Shown: positions 1 to 10,795 of the stretch, piece by piece
Numbering within the stretch: the first letter of the stretch is position 1
Layout of the letters: every line of letters starts with the position of its first letter
Source: Drosophila miranda
Taxonomy: Eukaryota > Arthropoda > Insecta > Diptera > Drosophilidae
NCBI RefSeq assembly: GCF_003369915.1
Contig: NC_046673.1
Span: 6,804,001-6,868,000 of the forward strand
Direction of reading: 5' to 3'
DNA length: 64,000 bases
Made by a program: the position numbers and the translations under genes
Notes under the pieces: model-generated
The model's database searches: none
What the model saw: only the letters and a program-made list of their open reading frames with translations
What the model was told of the DNA's origin: nothing

Positions 1-160
1 CGCTTGGCCACCTGGCTCGAAACTTTGCCTAAAGCGCGAGACAAACGCGTGGATTATATTTAGTTTAGAGGATTCATTGGTACACACCCTCAGAGGCAGC
101 AATCGCATCGTCCTCATCGTCATCGTCCAAATACTTTGAGTTGAAGCTATTCTCCGACAT
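1..160 (-). pseudogene. Q-rich protein gene, copy cut by window start
   Basis: Exon 1 (88-160, from the ATG at 158-160) and the first 28 bases of exon 2 of the gene described at 2963-4056. The rest lies outside the window, so intactness cannot be judged. Confidence 0.7.
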
Positions 161-589
161 CTTTTTGTGCGAGAAAGAAATGAAAATGTTTATTGGAAAG
201 AAACACCGCTGAACGAGAACCTTCACTGCTTCGAGCGAAATGGAAGCAATCGGATCCCAGTCGTGTGTTCGTTTGTTTATGGCGATCGGTTGCACAAAAC
301 AAATTGATTTATGGGAAATTTATTTTATTTATGCGGAGTTGTCTACTAATACACGCTGAAGTTTCTCGGAATTACTGCCCGACACAGACGCCTACCACGA
401 CAGTGCTGCCCAGTCAGAGGTCGTGGAGGCTTGAGTGCTGTGTGTGCGTGTGTGTATCAGTGGATGAACTATTGGCAGCACTGGTTAATCTTTTTGTGTA
501 TTGGTGAACGAAAAATGCCGGCATACACATGCCCACAGAAGTCTTAAAGTGAGACTTCTGCGGATCGAAGAAATATCAATCCAATCCAT

Positions 590-845
590 TGCATTTTGCG
601 CAGAAGAAGCGATGTCTCACTTTGGGCGACTTTTTCAGTGCTGCCAATTATTTAAGGGAGATAGTTCTCTGCTCTGAGGCATCTATCATGGAACACGGTG
701 TGTAGAGGCCGGTGCCGCAAATATTTCGAATATTTCATTGCACTTTGATGATTCTCCATCGCCATTTGCACTTGTTGGCTTCAAAAACCATAAGCGCCCT
801 CAAATTCATCCACTAATTGCCTGGCAAGCCGCACATTTCGAATAA
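590..845 (+). pseudogene. Small conserved frame, unit 1, frameshifted
   Basis: Copy of the small plus-strand frame described at 4486-4743. A base is lost near 696 (GAACACGGTG against GAACACGAGTG), so the frame ends early. Confidence 0.4.
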
Positions 846-1178
846 AATATATAAAAATCTACCATTTACCATATTTACCTTCTTTTTTCTGTGGAAAAGA
901 TTAAGTTTTTGAAAAACAAAGCACTTTATTTTCACTGTAAAAATGGCAAATAGTATTTGCAACGAAAATTCCGCGGAGTTCAAGTAAAGCTGCTGAAGGT
1001 TGAAAAACTTCATTGTTACTATCGATACATCGATGTTTCTTCAACTATCGATGGAAGAAAGAGCGCCAACTGCTTGGGTTTGATTATTCGTACAATTTTG
1101 CTCATGATCCGACATCAAATACCTTAATTTCGATGTTCCGTTTAGTATTTTTAAGCATTTTTAACATTTATTATAAAA

Positions 1179-1660
1179 TTAATTAACAGACGACTCGGAA
1201 ATGGCGTAACAGAAGCCCGAGCCAGCTCCGGCCAACTTCACGCGCTGCATCTGGAAATTGATCGAAAATTGAATTTAAAGCCAATCCACTGGCAGAAGGG
1301 AGATTCTTACACATTCTCTGTACTGTTGTTGCCACAGTTTCCGTGCTCGTTCCAGCCCCAGGTGTAGATCTCGCCGGCTGTAGTCCGCAGCAGGCCGTGC
1401 TCTGCCCCATGTGCACGCGAGCAGGCGTCTGGCCGTCGGGCAGTCGGAGGCTCAGTGGCTGGGGCACCGCCTGCTGCTCGCTGATCGAGCCCGTGCCCAG
1501 CTGTCCGTAGCAGTTGCGGCCCCACATGAGGATCTCGTTGTTGCGGAGCAGCGCCGCATTGTGGGTCCAGCCGACGGCCAGCTGCCGCACGTCCTCCTCG
1601 AAGAGGAAGGCGTTGGACCGGTCTTTTGACCAGAAATGCTGCCCCACCAAACTCAAAGAG
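1179..1660 (-). pseudogene. SERGEF-like RCC1-repeat tail, unit 1, broken
   Basis: Copy of the two-exon tail described at 5077-5584. A 25-base loss in the last exon (near 1240) and a missing C near 1410 both shift the frame. It also reads SKDRSNAF where others have SKDQSNAF. Confidence 0.85.
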
Positions 1661-2962
1661 CTGTCAAAGTTGAATAAGTTAAAGTAAAAAAAAAACGTAA
1701 ATACATTTTTTAAAATCTATATGAAGGCGCGGTGGACGTGCCTCAACTGTTAAAGTTGAATGAGTCGAATCCTCCAGAAATCAGGAAAAACAAACAAATT
1801 ATGAATATGTACGCAGAAGAATAAACCGTTTGTTTCATCCACGAGATTCGCAATGTACAACTTTCTAGCTTAAGGATTACACATGCATTTTCTCAATATA
1901 AAAACAAAGACCTCCTGATTATAGACGTCCGCCACGACCGTATCTGCGACGGAGGCAACTCCTCCGCAGCACCTCCGCAACTTTTTGTGAAAATATGTTG
2001 AACGAAAAATCGGTAGAACATTTTTTTTTTCATCGAAAAAACATGCCATTCGCAATTCATGTTTTTTTTTCCCATGTAAATTTAATAAATTTTTAATTGA
2101 AAGACATCTGAAGAAGATTCAGTTTAGTCAATAGAAACAGTGCCAGTATTAGGAAAAAAATATATACATACATATATGTATGAGAAAACAGCTCTTGTCG
2201 GCCTTTTTATTGGAAAAGCAGCCTGCAGTCGGCGCTGCAGCTGCGCAGTAGCGATGGACGCGTCAAAATGGCGGAACGTGGACTTATCGATAGGTCCCTC
2301 ATAAATATTTCTCGTTTTTGATATTTCGGGTAATGTTACTAGCTAACTAGAACCCTCAGCCTTGCCCAGAAACTTTAATCCGATTGACGAATCATTTTCC
2401 CACAAGACTGGTTCATTTTAAAGCAGCTTCAGCTCTTGAATTTGAATTTTCAATGGTTGGGACCGGTTGCTACCGATTCATACTCGATTCAAATAGAGCG
2501 AAAAAGAGAACCTTAACTGATTTAATGAGAGCGCAAAAAGAGCCAATAACCGTTTCGAAGAAAGCAATTCGACCATCAATACTATCGATTGGATGCAAGT
2601 GGTGTGCGCCAAATAGAAATTGTTTGAAAGTGAATGAGCGAAAAGGATTTAGATCCAATCCATTGGAATAAATGATTTGAGAGCGGTCACCGCAGGTAGA
2701 GTTCAGTATTCTAGGGATGGTTGTTAAATATGTATTGATATATAAATTTTTTGATATATATCGACTTATATGTCTGATATTTTTTGGCTGGGCGAACATA
2801 TTAACATGAATATTTTTCTCAGATTTGGCCGAGTCGATACTATTTTTCTGTTGGCTCAGGACGTAAGATCAAATATATCCGCGACTTTTGATTCTACTTA
2901 TCGATGTACAGGAAGCTGCGAACATCGGTACTTTTGTGCGATTGTCTGATAAAATCCGGCGG

Positions 2963-4056
2963 TTACATGCCTTTATTTTGAAAATAACAAGCCGCCTGCT
3001 GCTTCAGAGCCGCCTGCTGCTGCTGCTTCAGAGCCGCCTGCTGCTTCAGAGCCGCCTGCTGCTGCTGCTGGAGAGCCGCCTGCTGCTGCTGCTGCTGGTG
3101 GTGGTGCTGCTGCTGCTGCTGCTGGTGGTGGTGGTGGTGCTGCTGCTGCTGCTGGTGGTGGTGTTGCTGCTGCTGCTGCTGTATATTGGCCTGATTGAAA
3201 TTCATGCCCATGAGCTCCTGGTAAATGTGTCCGATGGCCATTTCCGTGGCACTGGGCAGATGTCCATGGGCGTGCAGGCCAATGTCGATGCCAGCCCCAG
3301 CTCCAGCCAGAGCTGCTGCCTCGGCTATGACCCTGGGCACTGTCGCTGGCGAAGGATGACGCGGATGCTGCTGCTGCTGTGGAAGCAGCGCTGCAGGTCC
3401 TGGCTGATTCGCGGCCTTGTGCTGCGGCTGCTGGGACATTGCCATGCCGCCCATTCCGGATGAAGAGGGTCCCTGAAATACGGATAGAGTTGGGGTTTTC
3501 CTCAGAACAGCTAAGAAGGAGGGCATATTGGGCATATTCTAGCCAACGAATCATCGATTCCTAATTCATTGAAAGCCTAGAGCACCACTTACCCCCGAGT
3601 AGCTTTGGCTGGATACTCCGGCCGATCCAGCCGCAATCTGACTGGAGCTTTGGTCGAAGCCTGGCGGCGGTTTTTTGTTCTTGTCCTCCTCCAAGCCCAT
3701 GTAGTTGGCGCCAAACAGCGCATAATTCTCGGCCGCCTTGAAGTACTGGGCGGAGCCGTTCTCCGGATCCTTGCTGTTGTCGCCGTAGAGAGAGCGCATC
3801 ACTTCGTGTATAAAGTCCGAGGCGGTCCCGCTCACCGCTAGAGCGGGCGGCTCCCAGACCCCAGGGGTAGTATCATCGATGGTTGGCTGCCAGATGCGCT
3901 TGGCCACCTGGCTCGAAACTTTGCCTAAAGCGCGAGACAAACGCGTGGATTATATTTAGTTTAGAGGATTCATTGGTACACACCCTCAGAGGCAGCAATC
4001 GCATCGTCCTCATCGTCATCGTCCAAATACTTTGAGTTGAAGCTATTCTCCGACAT
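2963..4056 (-). CDS. Glutamine-rich protein, three exons, copy 1 (short-type tail)
   Basis: I do not recognise this protein. Exon 1 is 3984-4056, exon 2 3593-3924, exon 3 2963-3472. Introns start GTGTGT and GTAAGT and end TTTAG and TTTCAG; phases fit and the spliced frame is open for 304 residues. The start is the ATG in AAAGATGTCGG, right after a promoter-like interval. Residues 12-18 are acidic (DDDDEDD). Exon 2 encodes a conserved-looking segment with KRIWQP near residue 33 and PPPGF near 115. Exon 3 is rich in A, G, P and H, then Q/H tracts followed by AALKQQ-type repeats, and ends in CYFQNKGM. AATAAA overlaps the last codons. A Q-rich regulatory or RNA-associated protein is possible, but there is no direct support. 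The exon structure shows it is not a processed copy. Confidence 0.72.
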
Positions 4057-4480
4057 CTTTTTGTGCGAGAAAGAAATGAAAATGTTTATTGGAAAGAAAC
4101 ACCGCTGAACGAGAACCTTCACTGCTTCGAGCGAAATGGAAGCAATCGGATCCCAGTCGTGTGTTCGTTTGTTTATGGCGATCGGTTGCACAAAAAAAAA
4201 TTGATTTATGGGAAATTTATTTTATTTATGCGGAGTTGTCTACTAATACACGCTGAAGTTTCTCGGAATTACTGCCCGACACAGACGCCTACCACGACAG
4301 TGCTGCCCAGTCAGAGGTCGTGGAGGCTTGAGTGCTGTGTGTGCGTGTGTGTATCAGTGGATGAACTATTGGCAGCACTGGTTAATCTTTTTGTGTATTG
4401 GTGAACGAAAAATGCCGGCATACACATGCCCACAGAAGTCTTAAAGTGAGACTTCTGCGGATCGAAGAAATATCAATCCA
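4057..4480. promoter_or_regulatory. Putative bidirectional promoter of the Q-rich gene
   Basis: Lies between the ATG of Q-rich copy 1 and the plus-strand small frame. CAGTGCTG at 4298-4305 and its reverse complement CAGCACTG at 4373-4380 match the core of Drosophila core-promoter motif 7, in opposite orientations 70 bases apart. A GT-rich run (4336-4352) lies between them. The same interval is repeated upstream of every copy, for example 161-585, 7970-8395, 39109-39535 and 49821-50247. The role is inferred from motifs and position. Confidence 0.45.
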
Positions 4481-4485
4481 ATCCA

Positions 4486-4743
4486 TTGCATTTTGCGCAG
4501 AAGAAGCGATGTCTCACTTTGGGCGACTTTTTCAGTGCTGCCAATTATTTAAGGGAGATAGTTCTCTGCTCTGAGGCATCTATCATGGAACACGAGTGTG
4601 TAGAGGCCGGTGCCGCAAATATTTGGAATATTTCATTGCACTTTGATGATTCTCCATCGCCATTTGCACTTGTTGGCTTCAAAAACCATAAGCGCCCTCA
4701 AATTCATCCACTAATTGCCTGGCAAGCCGCACATTTCGAATAA
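4486..4743 (+). CDS. Small conserved plus-strand frame, unit 2 (possible last exon)
   Basis: Open frame of 85 codons that begins at a TTG; the first in-frame ATG is at 4585-4587, giving only 52 residues (MEHECVEAGA to WQAAHFE). An acceptor-like TTTTGCGCAG precedes it and AATAAA overlaps its stop, so it may be the last exon of a gene rather than a whole one. The frame also runs open upstream to about 4450. I do not recognise the product. It is kept nearly unchanged in nine of ten units, but so is the noncoding DNA, so conservation is not evidence of coding. It lies in a divergent position to the Q-rich gene. Confidence 0.35.
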   Translation: MHFAQKKRCLTLGDFFSAANYLREIVLCSEASIMEHECVEAGAANIWNISLHFDDSPSPFALVGFKNHKRPQIHPLIAWQAAHFE

Positions 4744-4917
4744 AATATATAAAAATCTACCATTTACCATATTTACCTTCTTTTTTCTGTGGAAAAGATT
4801 AAGTTTTTGAAAAACAAAGCACTTTATTTTCACTGTAAAAATGGCAAATAGTATTTGCAACGAAAATTCCGCGGAGTTCAAGTAAAGCTGCTGAAGGTTG
4901 AAAAACTTCATTGTTAC

Positions 4918-4925
4918 TATCGATA
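4918..4925. promoter_or_regulatory. DRE (TATCGATA) downstream of the small frame
   Basis: Perfect palindromic DREF-type site followed within 25 bases by further CATCGATG and TATCGATG words. It sits between the small plus-strand frame and the 3' end of the SERGEF-like tail and recurs in each unit (1020-1027 in unit 1). Whether it acts as a promoter here is unknown. Confidence 0.4.
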
Positions 4926-5076
4926 CATCGATGTTTCTTCAACTATCGATGGAAGAAAGAGCGCCAACTGCTTGGGTTTGATTATTCGTACAATTTTGCT
5001 CATGATCCGACATCAAATACCTTAATTTCGATATTCCGTTTAGTATTTTTAAGCATTTTTAACATTTATTATAAAA

Positions 5077-5584
5077 TTAATTAACAGACGACTCGGAAAT
5101 GGCGTAACAGAAGCCCGAGCCAGCTCCGGCCAACTTCACGCGTCCCGGGATTTCCACGAGTGTAGGGCTGCATCTGGAAATTGATCGAAAATTGAATTTA
5201 AAGCCAATCCACTGGCAGAAGGGAGATTCTTACACATTCTCTGTACTGTTGTTGCCACAGTTTCCGTGCTCGTTCCAGCCCCAGGTGTAGATCTCGCCGG
5301 CTGTAGTCCGCAGCAGGCCGTGCTCTGCCCCCATGTGCACGCGAGCAGGCGTCTGGCCGTCGGGCAGTCGGAGGCTCAGTGGCTGGGGCACCGCCTGCTG
5401 CTCGCTGATCGAGCCCGTGCCCAGATGTCCGTAGCACTTGCGGCCCCACATGAGGATCTCGTTGTTGCGGAGCAGCGCCGCATTGTGGGTCCAGCCGACG
5501 GCCAGCTGCCGCACGTCCTCCTCGAAGAGGAAGGCGTTGGACTGGTCTTTTGACCAGAAATGCTGCCCCACCAAACTCAAAGAG
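5077..5584 (-). pseudogene. SERGEF-like RCC1-repeat protein, last two exons, unit 2
   Basis: Exon 5234-5584 and last exon 5077-5173, with a 60-base intron (GTAAGA to TTCCAG) that joins ENV to CSPTLVEIPG. The spliced frame is open for about 148 residues and stops at TAA after SESSVN. The acceptor before the first exon (TTTGACAG) is kept, but no upstream exons are present, so this is a 5'-truncated piece. RCC1-type blade signatures are visible: AVGWTHNAALL, MWGRKCYGHLGTG and TWGWNEHGNCG. The last resembles the SWGWNEHGMCG segment of SERGEF (DelGEF), the secretion-regulating GEF-like protein. Unit 2 and unit 5 share RKCYGHLG against RNCYGQLG elsewhere. Without a start codon or promoter it would be made only as part of a fusion transcript. 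Confidence 0.8.
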
Positions 5585-6221
5585 CTGTCAAAGTTGAATA
5601 AGTTAAAGTAAAAAAAAAACGTAAATACATTTTTTAAAATCTATATGAAGGCGCGGTGGACGTGCCTCAACTGTTAAAGTTGAATGAGTCGAATCCTCCA
5701 GAAATCAGGAAAAACAAACAAATTATGAATATGTACGCAGAAGAATAAACCGTTTGTTTCATCCACGAGATTCGCAATGTACAACTTTCTAGCTTAAGGA
5801 TTACACATGCATTTTCTCAATATAAAAACAAAGACCTCCTGATTATAGACGTCCGCCACGACCGTATCTGCGACGGAGGCAACTCCTCCGCAGCACCTCC
5901 GCAGCACCTCCGCAACTTTTTTGTTAAAATATGTTGAACGAAAAATCGGTAAAACATTTTTTTTTTTCATCGAAAAAACATGCCATTCGCAATTCATGTT
6001 TTTTTTTCCCATGTAAATTTAATAAATTTTTAATTGAAAGACATCTGAAGAAGATTCAGTTTAGTCAATAGAAACAGTGCCAGTATTAGGAAAAAAATAT
6101 ATACATACATATATGTATGAGAAAACAGCTCTTGTCGGCCTTTTTATAGGAAAAGCAGCCTGCAGTCGGCGCTGCAGCTGCGCAGTAGCGATGGACGCGT
6201 CAAAATGGCGGAACGTGGACT

Positions 6222-6229
6222 TATCGATA
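6222..6229. promoter_or_regulatory. DRE (TATCGATA) in the spacer
   Basis: Second DRE of the unit, in the context ACTTATCGATAGGTCC, at the start of the stretch related to the 312-bp inverted-repeat element. Present in most units (2285-2292 in unit 1), absent from unit 5. Confidence 0.4.
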
Positions 6230-6899
6230 GGTCCCTCATAAATATTTCTCGTTTTTGATATTTCGGGTAATGTTACTAGCTAACTAGAACCCTCAGCCTT
6301 GCCCAGAAACTTTAATCCGATTGACGAATCATTTTCCCACAAGACTGGTTCATTTTAAAGCAGCTTCAGCTCTTGAATTTGAATTTTCAATGGTTGGGAC
6401 CGGTTGCTACCGATTCATACTCGATTCAAATAGAGCGAAAAAGAGAACCTTAACTGATTTAATGAGAGCGCAAAAAGAGCCAATAACCGTTTCGAAGAAA
6501 GCAATTCGACCATCAATACTATCGATTGGATGCAAGTGGTGTGCGCCAAATAGAAATTGTTTGAAAGTGAATGAGCGAAAAGGATTTAGATCCAATCCAT
6601 TGGAATAAATGATTTGAGAGCGGTCACCGCAGGTAGAGTTCAGTATTCTAGGGATGGTTGTTAAATATGTATTGATATATAAATTTTTTGATATATATGG
6701 ACTTATATGTCTGATATTTTTTGGCTGGGCGAACATATTAACATGAATATTTTTCTCAGATTTGGCCGAGTCGATACTATTTTTCTGTTGGCTCAGGACG
6801 TAAGATCAAATATATCCGCGACTTTTGATTCTACTTATCGATGTACAGGAAGCTGCGAACATCGGTACTTTTGTGCGATAGTCTGATAAAATCCGGCGG

Positions 6900-7969
6900 T
6901 TACATGCCTTTATTTTGAAAATAACAAGCCGCCTGCTGCTTCAGAGCCGCCTGCTGCTGCTGCTTCAGAGCCGCCTGCTGCTGCTGCTTCAGAGCCGCCT
7001 GCTGCTGCTGCTGGAGAGCCGCCTGCTGCTGCTGCTGCTGGTGGTGGTGGTGCTGCTGCTGCTGCTGGTGGTGGTGTTGCTGCTGCTGCTGCTGTATATT
7101 GGCCTGATTGAAATTCATGCCCATGAGCTCCTGGTAAATGTGTCTGATGGCCATTTCCGTGGCACTGGGCAGATGTCCATGGGCGTGCAGGCCAATGTCG
7201 ATGCCAGCCCCAGCTCCAGCCAGAGCTGCTGCCTCGGCTATGACCCTGGGCACTGTCGCTGGCGAAGGATGACGCGGATGCTGCTGCTGCTGTGGAAGCA
7301 GCGCTGCAGGTCCTGGCTGATTCGCGGCCTTGTGCTGCGGCTGCTGGGACATTGCCATGCCGCCCATTCCGGATGAAGAGGGTCCCTGAAATACGGATAG
7401 AGTTGGGGTTTTCCTCAGAACAGCTAAGAAGGAGGGCATGTTGGGCATATTCTAGCCAACGAATCATCGATTCCTAATTCATTGAAAGCCTAGAGCACCA
7501 CTTACCCCCGAGTAGCTTTGGCCGGATACTCCGGCCGATCCAGCCGCAATCTGACTGGAGCTTTGGTCGAAGCCCGGCGGCGGTTTTTTGTTCTTGTCCT
7601 CCTCCAAGCCCATGTAGTTGGCGCCAAACAGCGCATAATTCTCGGCCGCCTTGAAGTACTGGGCGGAGCCGTTCTCCGGATCCTTGCTGTTGTCGCCGTA
7701 GAGAGAGCGCATCACTTCGTGTATAAAGTCCGAGGCGGTCCCGCTCACCGCTAGAGCGGGCGGCTCCCAGACCCCAGGGGTAGTATCATCGATGGTTGGC
7801 TGCCAGATGCGCTTGGCCACCTGGCTCGAAACTTTGCCTAAAGCGCGAGACAAACGCGTGGATTATATTTAGTTTAGAGGATTCATTGGTACACACCCTC
7901 AGAGGCAGCAATCGCATCGTCCTCATCGTCATCGTCCAAATACTTTGAGTTGAAGCTATTCTCCGACAT
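6900..7969 (-). CDS. Glutamine-rich protein, copy 2
   Basis: Exons 7897-7969, 7506-7837 and 6900-7385. Splice sites and frame are kept; the product would be 296 residues, shorter than copy 1 because one HHHQQQQQQ segment and part of the AALKQQ tract are absent. The E2 sequence reads SGQSYSG where copy 1 has SSQSYSG. Confidence 0.7.
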
Positions 7970-8397
7970 CTTTTTGTGCGAGAAAGAAATGAAAATGTTT
8001 ATTGGAAAGAAACACCGCTGAACGAGAACCTTCACTGCTTCGAGCGAAATGGAAGCAATCGGATCCCAGTCGTGTGTTCGTTTGTTTATGGCGATCGGTT
8101 GCACAAAAAAAATTGATTTATGGGAAATTTATTTTATTTATGCGGAGTTGTCTACTAATACACGCTGAAGTTTCTCGGAATTACTGCCCGACACAGACGC
8201 CTACCACGACAGTGCTGCCCAGTCAGAGGTCGTGGAGGCTTGAGTGCTGTGTGTGCGTGTGTGTATCAGTGGATGAACTATTGGCAGCACTGGTTAATCT
8301 TTTTGTGTATTGGTGAACGAAAAATGCCGGCATACACATGCCCACAGAAGTCTTAAAGTGAGACTTCTGCGGATCGAAGAAATATCAATCCAATCCA

Positions 8398-8655
8398 TTG
8401 CATTTTGCGCAGAAGAAGCGATGTCTCACTTTGGGCGACTTTTTCAGTGCTGCCAATTATTTAAGGGAGATAGTTCTCTGCTCTGAGGCATCTATCATGG
8501 AACACGAGTTTGTAGAGGCCGGTGCCGCAAATATTTGGAATATTTCATTGCACTTTGATGATGCTCCATCGCCATTTGCACTTGTTGGCTTCAAAAACCA
8601 TAAGCGCCCTCAAATTCATCCACTAATTGCCTGGCAAGCCGCACATTTCGAATAA
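8398..8655 (+). CDS. Small conserved frame, unit 3
   Basis: Same frame with C-to-F (EFVEAG) and S-to-A (DDAPSP) changes. Both nonsynonymous, so no sign of constraint. Confidence 0.33.
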   Translation: MHFAQKKRCLTLGDFFSAANYLREIVLCSEASIMEHEFVEAGAANIWNISLHFDDAPSPFALVGFKNHKRPQIHPLIAWQAAHFE

Positions 8656-8988
8656 AATATATAAAAATCTACCATTTACCATATTTACCTTCTTTTTTCT
8701 GTGGAAAAGATTAAGTTTTTGAAAAACAAAGCACTTTATTTTCACTGTAAAAATGGCAAATAGTATTTGCAACGAAAATTCCGCGGAGTTCAAGTAAAGC
8801 TACTGAAGGTTGAAAAACTTCATTGTTACTATCGATACATCGATGTTTCTTCAACTATCGATGGAAGAAAGAGCGCCAACTGCTTGGGTTTGATTATTCG
8901 TACAATTTTGCTCATGATCCGACATCAAATACCTTAATTTCGATATTCCGTTTAGTATTTTTAAGCATTTTTAACATTTATTATAAAA

Positions 8989-9491
8989 TTAATTAACAGA
9001 CGACTCGGAAATGGCGTAACAGAAGCCCGAGCCAGCTCCGGCCAACTTCACGCGTCCCGGGATTTCCACGAGTGTAGGGCTGCATCTGGAAATTGATCGA
9101 AAATTGAATTTAAAGCCAATCCACTGGCAGAAGGGAGATTCTTACACATTCTCTGTACTGTTGTTGCCACAGTTTCCGTGCTCGTTCCAGCCCCAGGTGT
9201 AGATCTCGCCGGCTGTAGTCCGCAGCAGGCCGTGCTCTGCCCCCATGTGCACGCGAGCAGGCGTCTGGCCGTCGGGCAGTCGGAGGCTCAGTGGCTGGGG
9301 CACCGCCTGCTGCTCGCTGATCGAGCCCGTGCCCAGCTGTCCGTAGCAGTTGCGGCCCCACATGAGGATCTCGTTGTTGCGGAGCAGCGCCGCATTGTGG
9401 GTCCAGCCGACAGCCAGCTGCCGCACGTCCTCCTCGAAGAGGAAGGCGTTGGACTGGTCTTTTGACCAGAAATGCTGCCCCACTCAAAGAG
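8989..9491 (-). pseudogene. SERGEF-like tail, unit 3, frameshifted
   Basis: Five bases are missing near 9484 (CCCCACTCAAAG against CCCCACCAAACTCAAAG), putting the exon start out of frame with the acceptor. The intron and last exon are unchanged. Confidence 0.8.
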
Positions 9492-10795
9492 CTGTCAAAG
9501 TTGAATAAGTTAAAGTAAAAAAAAAACGTAAATACATTTTTTAAAATCTATATGAAGGCGCGGTGGACGTGCCTCAACTGTTAAAGTTAAATGAGTCGAA
9601 TCCTCCAGAAATCAGGAAAAACAAACAAATTATGAATATGTACGCAGAAGAATAAACCGTTTGTTTCATCCACGAGATTCGCAATGTACAACTTTCTAGC
9701 TTAAGGATTACACATGCATTTTCTCAATATAAAAACAAAGACCTCCTGATTATAGACGTCCGCCACGACCGTATCTGCGACGGAGGCAACTCCTCCGCAG
9801 CACCTCCGCAACTTTTTGTGAAAATATGTTGAACGAAAAATCGGTAGAACATTTTTTTTTTTCATCGAAAAAACATGCCATTCGCAATTCATGTTTTTTT
9901 TTCCCCATGTAAATTTAATAAATTTTTAATTGAAAGACATCTGAAGAAGATTCAGTTTAGTCAATAGAAACAGTGCCAGTATTAGGAAAAAAATATATAC
10001 ATACATATATGTATGAGAAAACAGCTCTTGTCGGCCTTTTTATAGGAAAAGCAGCCTGCAGTCGGCGCTGCAGCTGCGCAGTAGCGATGGACGCGTCAAA
10101 ATGGCGGAACGTGGACTTATCGATAGGTCCCTCATAAATATTTCTCGTTTTTGATATTTCGGGTAATGTTACTAGCTAACTAGAACCCTCAGCCTTGCCC
10201 AGAAACTTTAATCCGATTGACGAATCATTTTCCCACAAGACTGGTTCATTTTAAAGCAGCTTCAGCTCTTGAATTTGAATTTTCAATGGTTGGGACCGGT
10301 TGCTACCGATTCATACTCGATTCAAATAGAGCGAAAAAGAGAACCTTAACTGATTTAATGAGAGCGCAAAAAGAGCCAATAACCGTTTCGAAGAAAGCAA
10401 TTCGACCATCAATACTATCGATTGGATGCAAGTGGTGTGCGCCAAATAGAAATTGTTTGAAAGTGAATGAGCGAAAAGGATTTAGATCCAATCCATTGGA
10501 ATAAATGATTTGAGAGCGGTCACCGCAGGTAGAGTTCAGTATTCTAGGGATGGTTGTTAAATATGTATTGATATATAAATTTTTTGATATATATGGACTT
10601 ATATGTCTGATATTTTTTGGCTGGGCGAACATATTAACATGAATATTTTTCTCAGATTTGGCCGAGTCGATACTATTTTTCTGTTGGCTCAGGACGTAAG
10701 ATCAAATATATCCGCGACTTTTGATTCTACTTATCGATGTACAGGAAGCTGCGAACATCGGTACTTTTGTGCGATAGTCTGATAAAATCCGGCGG

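Larger units (their letters stand above)
74..3969. repeat. Tandem unit 1, short type
   Basis: First complete unit of the head-to-tail array; bases 1-73 are the end of the preceding unit. Left to right it holds the first exon and promoter of a Q-rich gene (minus), a small plus-strand frame, a SERGEF-like two-exon tail (minus), a 1.3-kb AT-rich spacer, and exons 2-3 of the next Q-rich gene (minus). The gap at 846-1178 has no gene, only AT-rich DNA with a TATCGATA site at 1020-1027. The gap at 1661-2962 has A/T runs, an alternating TA/CA stretch near 2160, a DRE at 2285-2292 and, at about 2300-2480, a diverged relative of the 312-bp inverted-repeat element of the long units. Confidence 0.95.
3970..7882. 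repeat. Tandem unit 2, short type
   Basis: Near-identical to unit 1 by eye over its full length. All component genes are open here, which makes it a good reference copy. The spacer at 5585-6899 carries no gene; it has a duplicated CTCCGCAGCAC word near 5886 that the other units mostly have once, A/T runs and a DRE at 6222-6229. Confidence 0.95.

Noticed and set aside
813-1013. Minus-strand 66-residue frame in the AT-rich gap, repeated in most units
   Set aside because: AT-rich, phenylalanine- and lysine-heavy translation with no ATG-context, splice or family support; conservation only reflects unit identity.
1411-1629. Plus-strand frame opposite the SERGEF-like exon
   Set aside because: Antisense of a recognisable RCC1-repeat exon with correct splice sites; no similarity of its own.
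1870-2055. Minus-strand 61-68-residue frame ending in RKCMCNP, repeated in units
   Set aside because: Considered as an upstream SERGEF-like exon, but none of the three frames shows an RCC1 signature or a matching pair of splice sites.
2384-2799. Overlapping plus (95 residues) and minus (109 residues) frames in the spacer
   Set aside because: They fall in the stretch related to the inverted-repeat element, on both strands at once, without recognisable products.
2990-3180. Regular spaced repeats resembling a CRISPR array
   Set aside because: It is an in-frame trinucleotide tract inside a eukaryotic exon with no constant repeat and spacer structure.
2888-3463. Long plus-strand frames rich in leucine and valine opposite the CAG tract, and poly-alanine frames on the minus strand
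   Set aside because: They are shadows of the CAG/CTG repeat in other frames. The splice sites, ATG and composition support the minus-strand glutamine frame.
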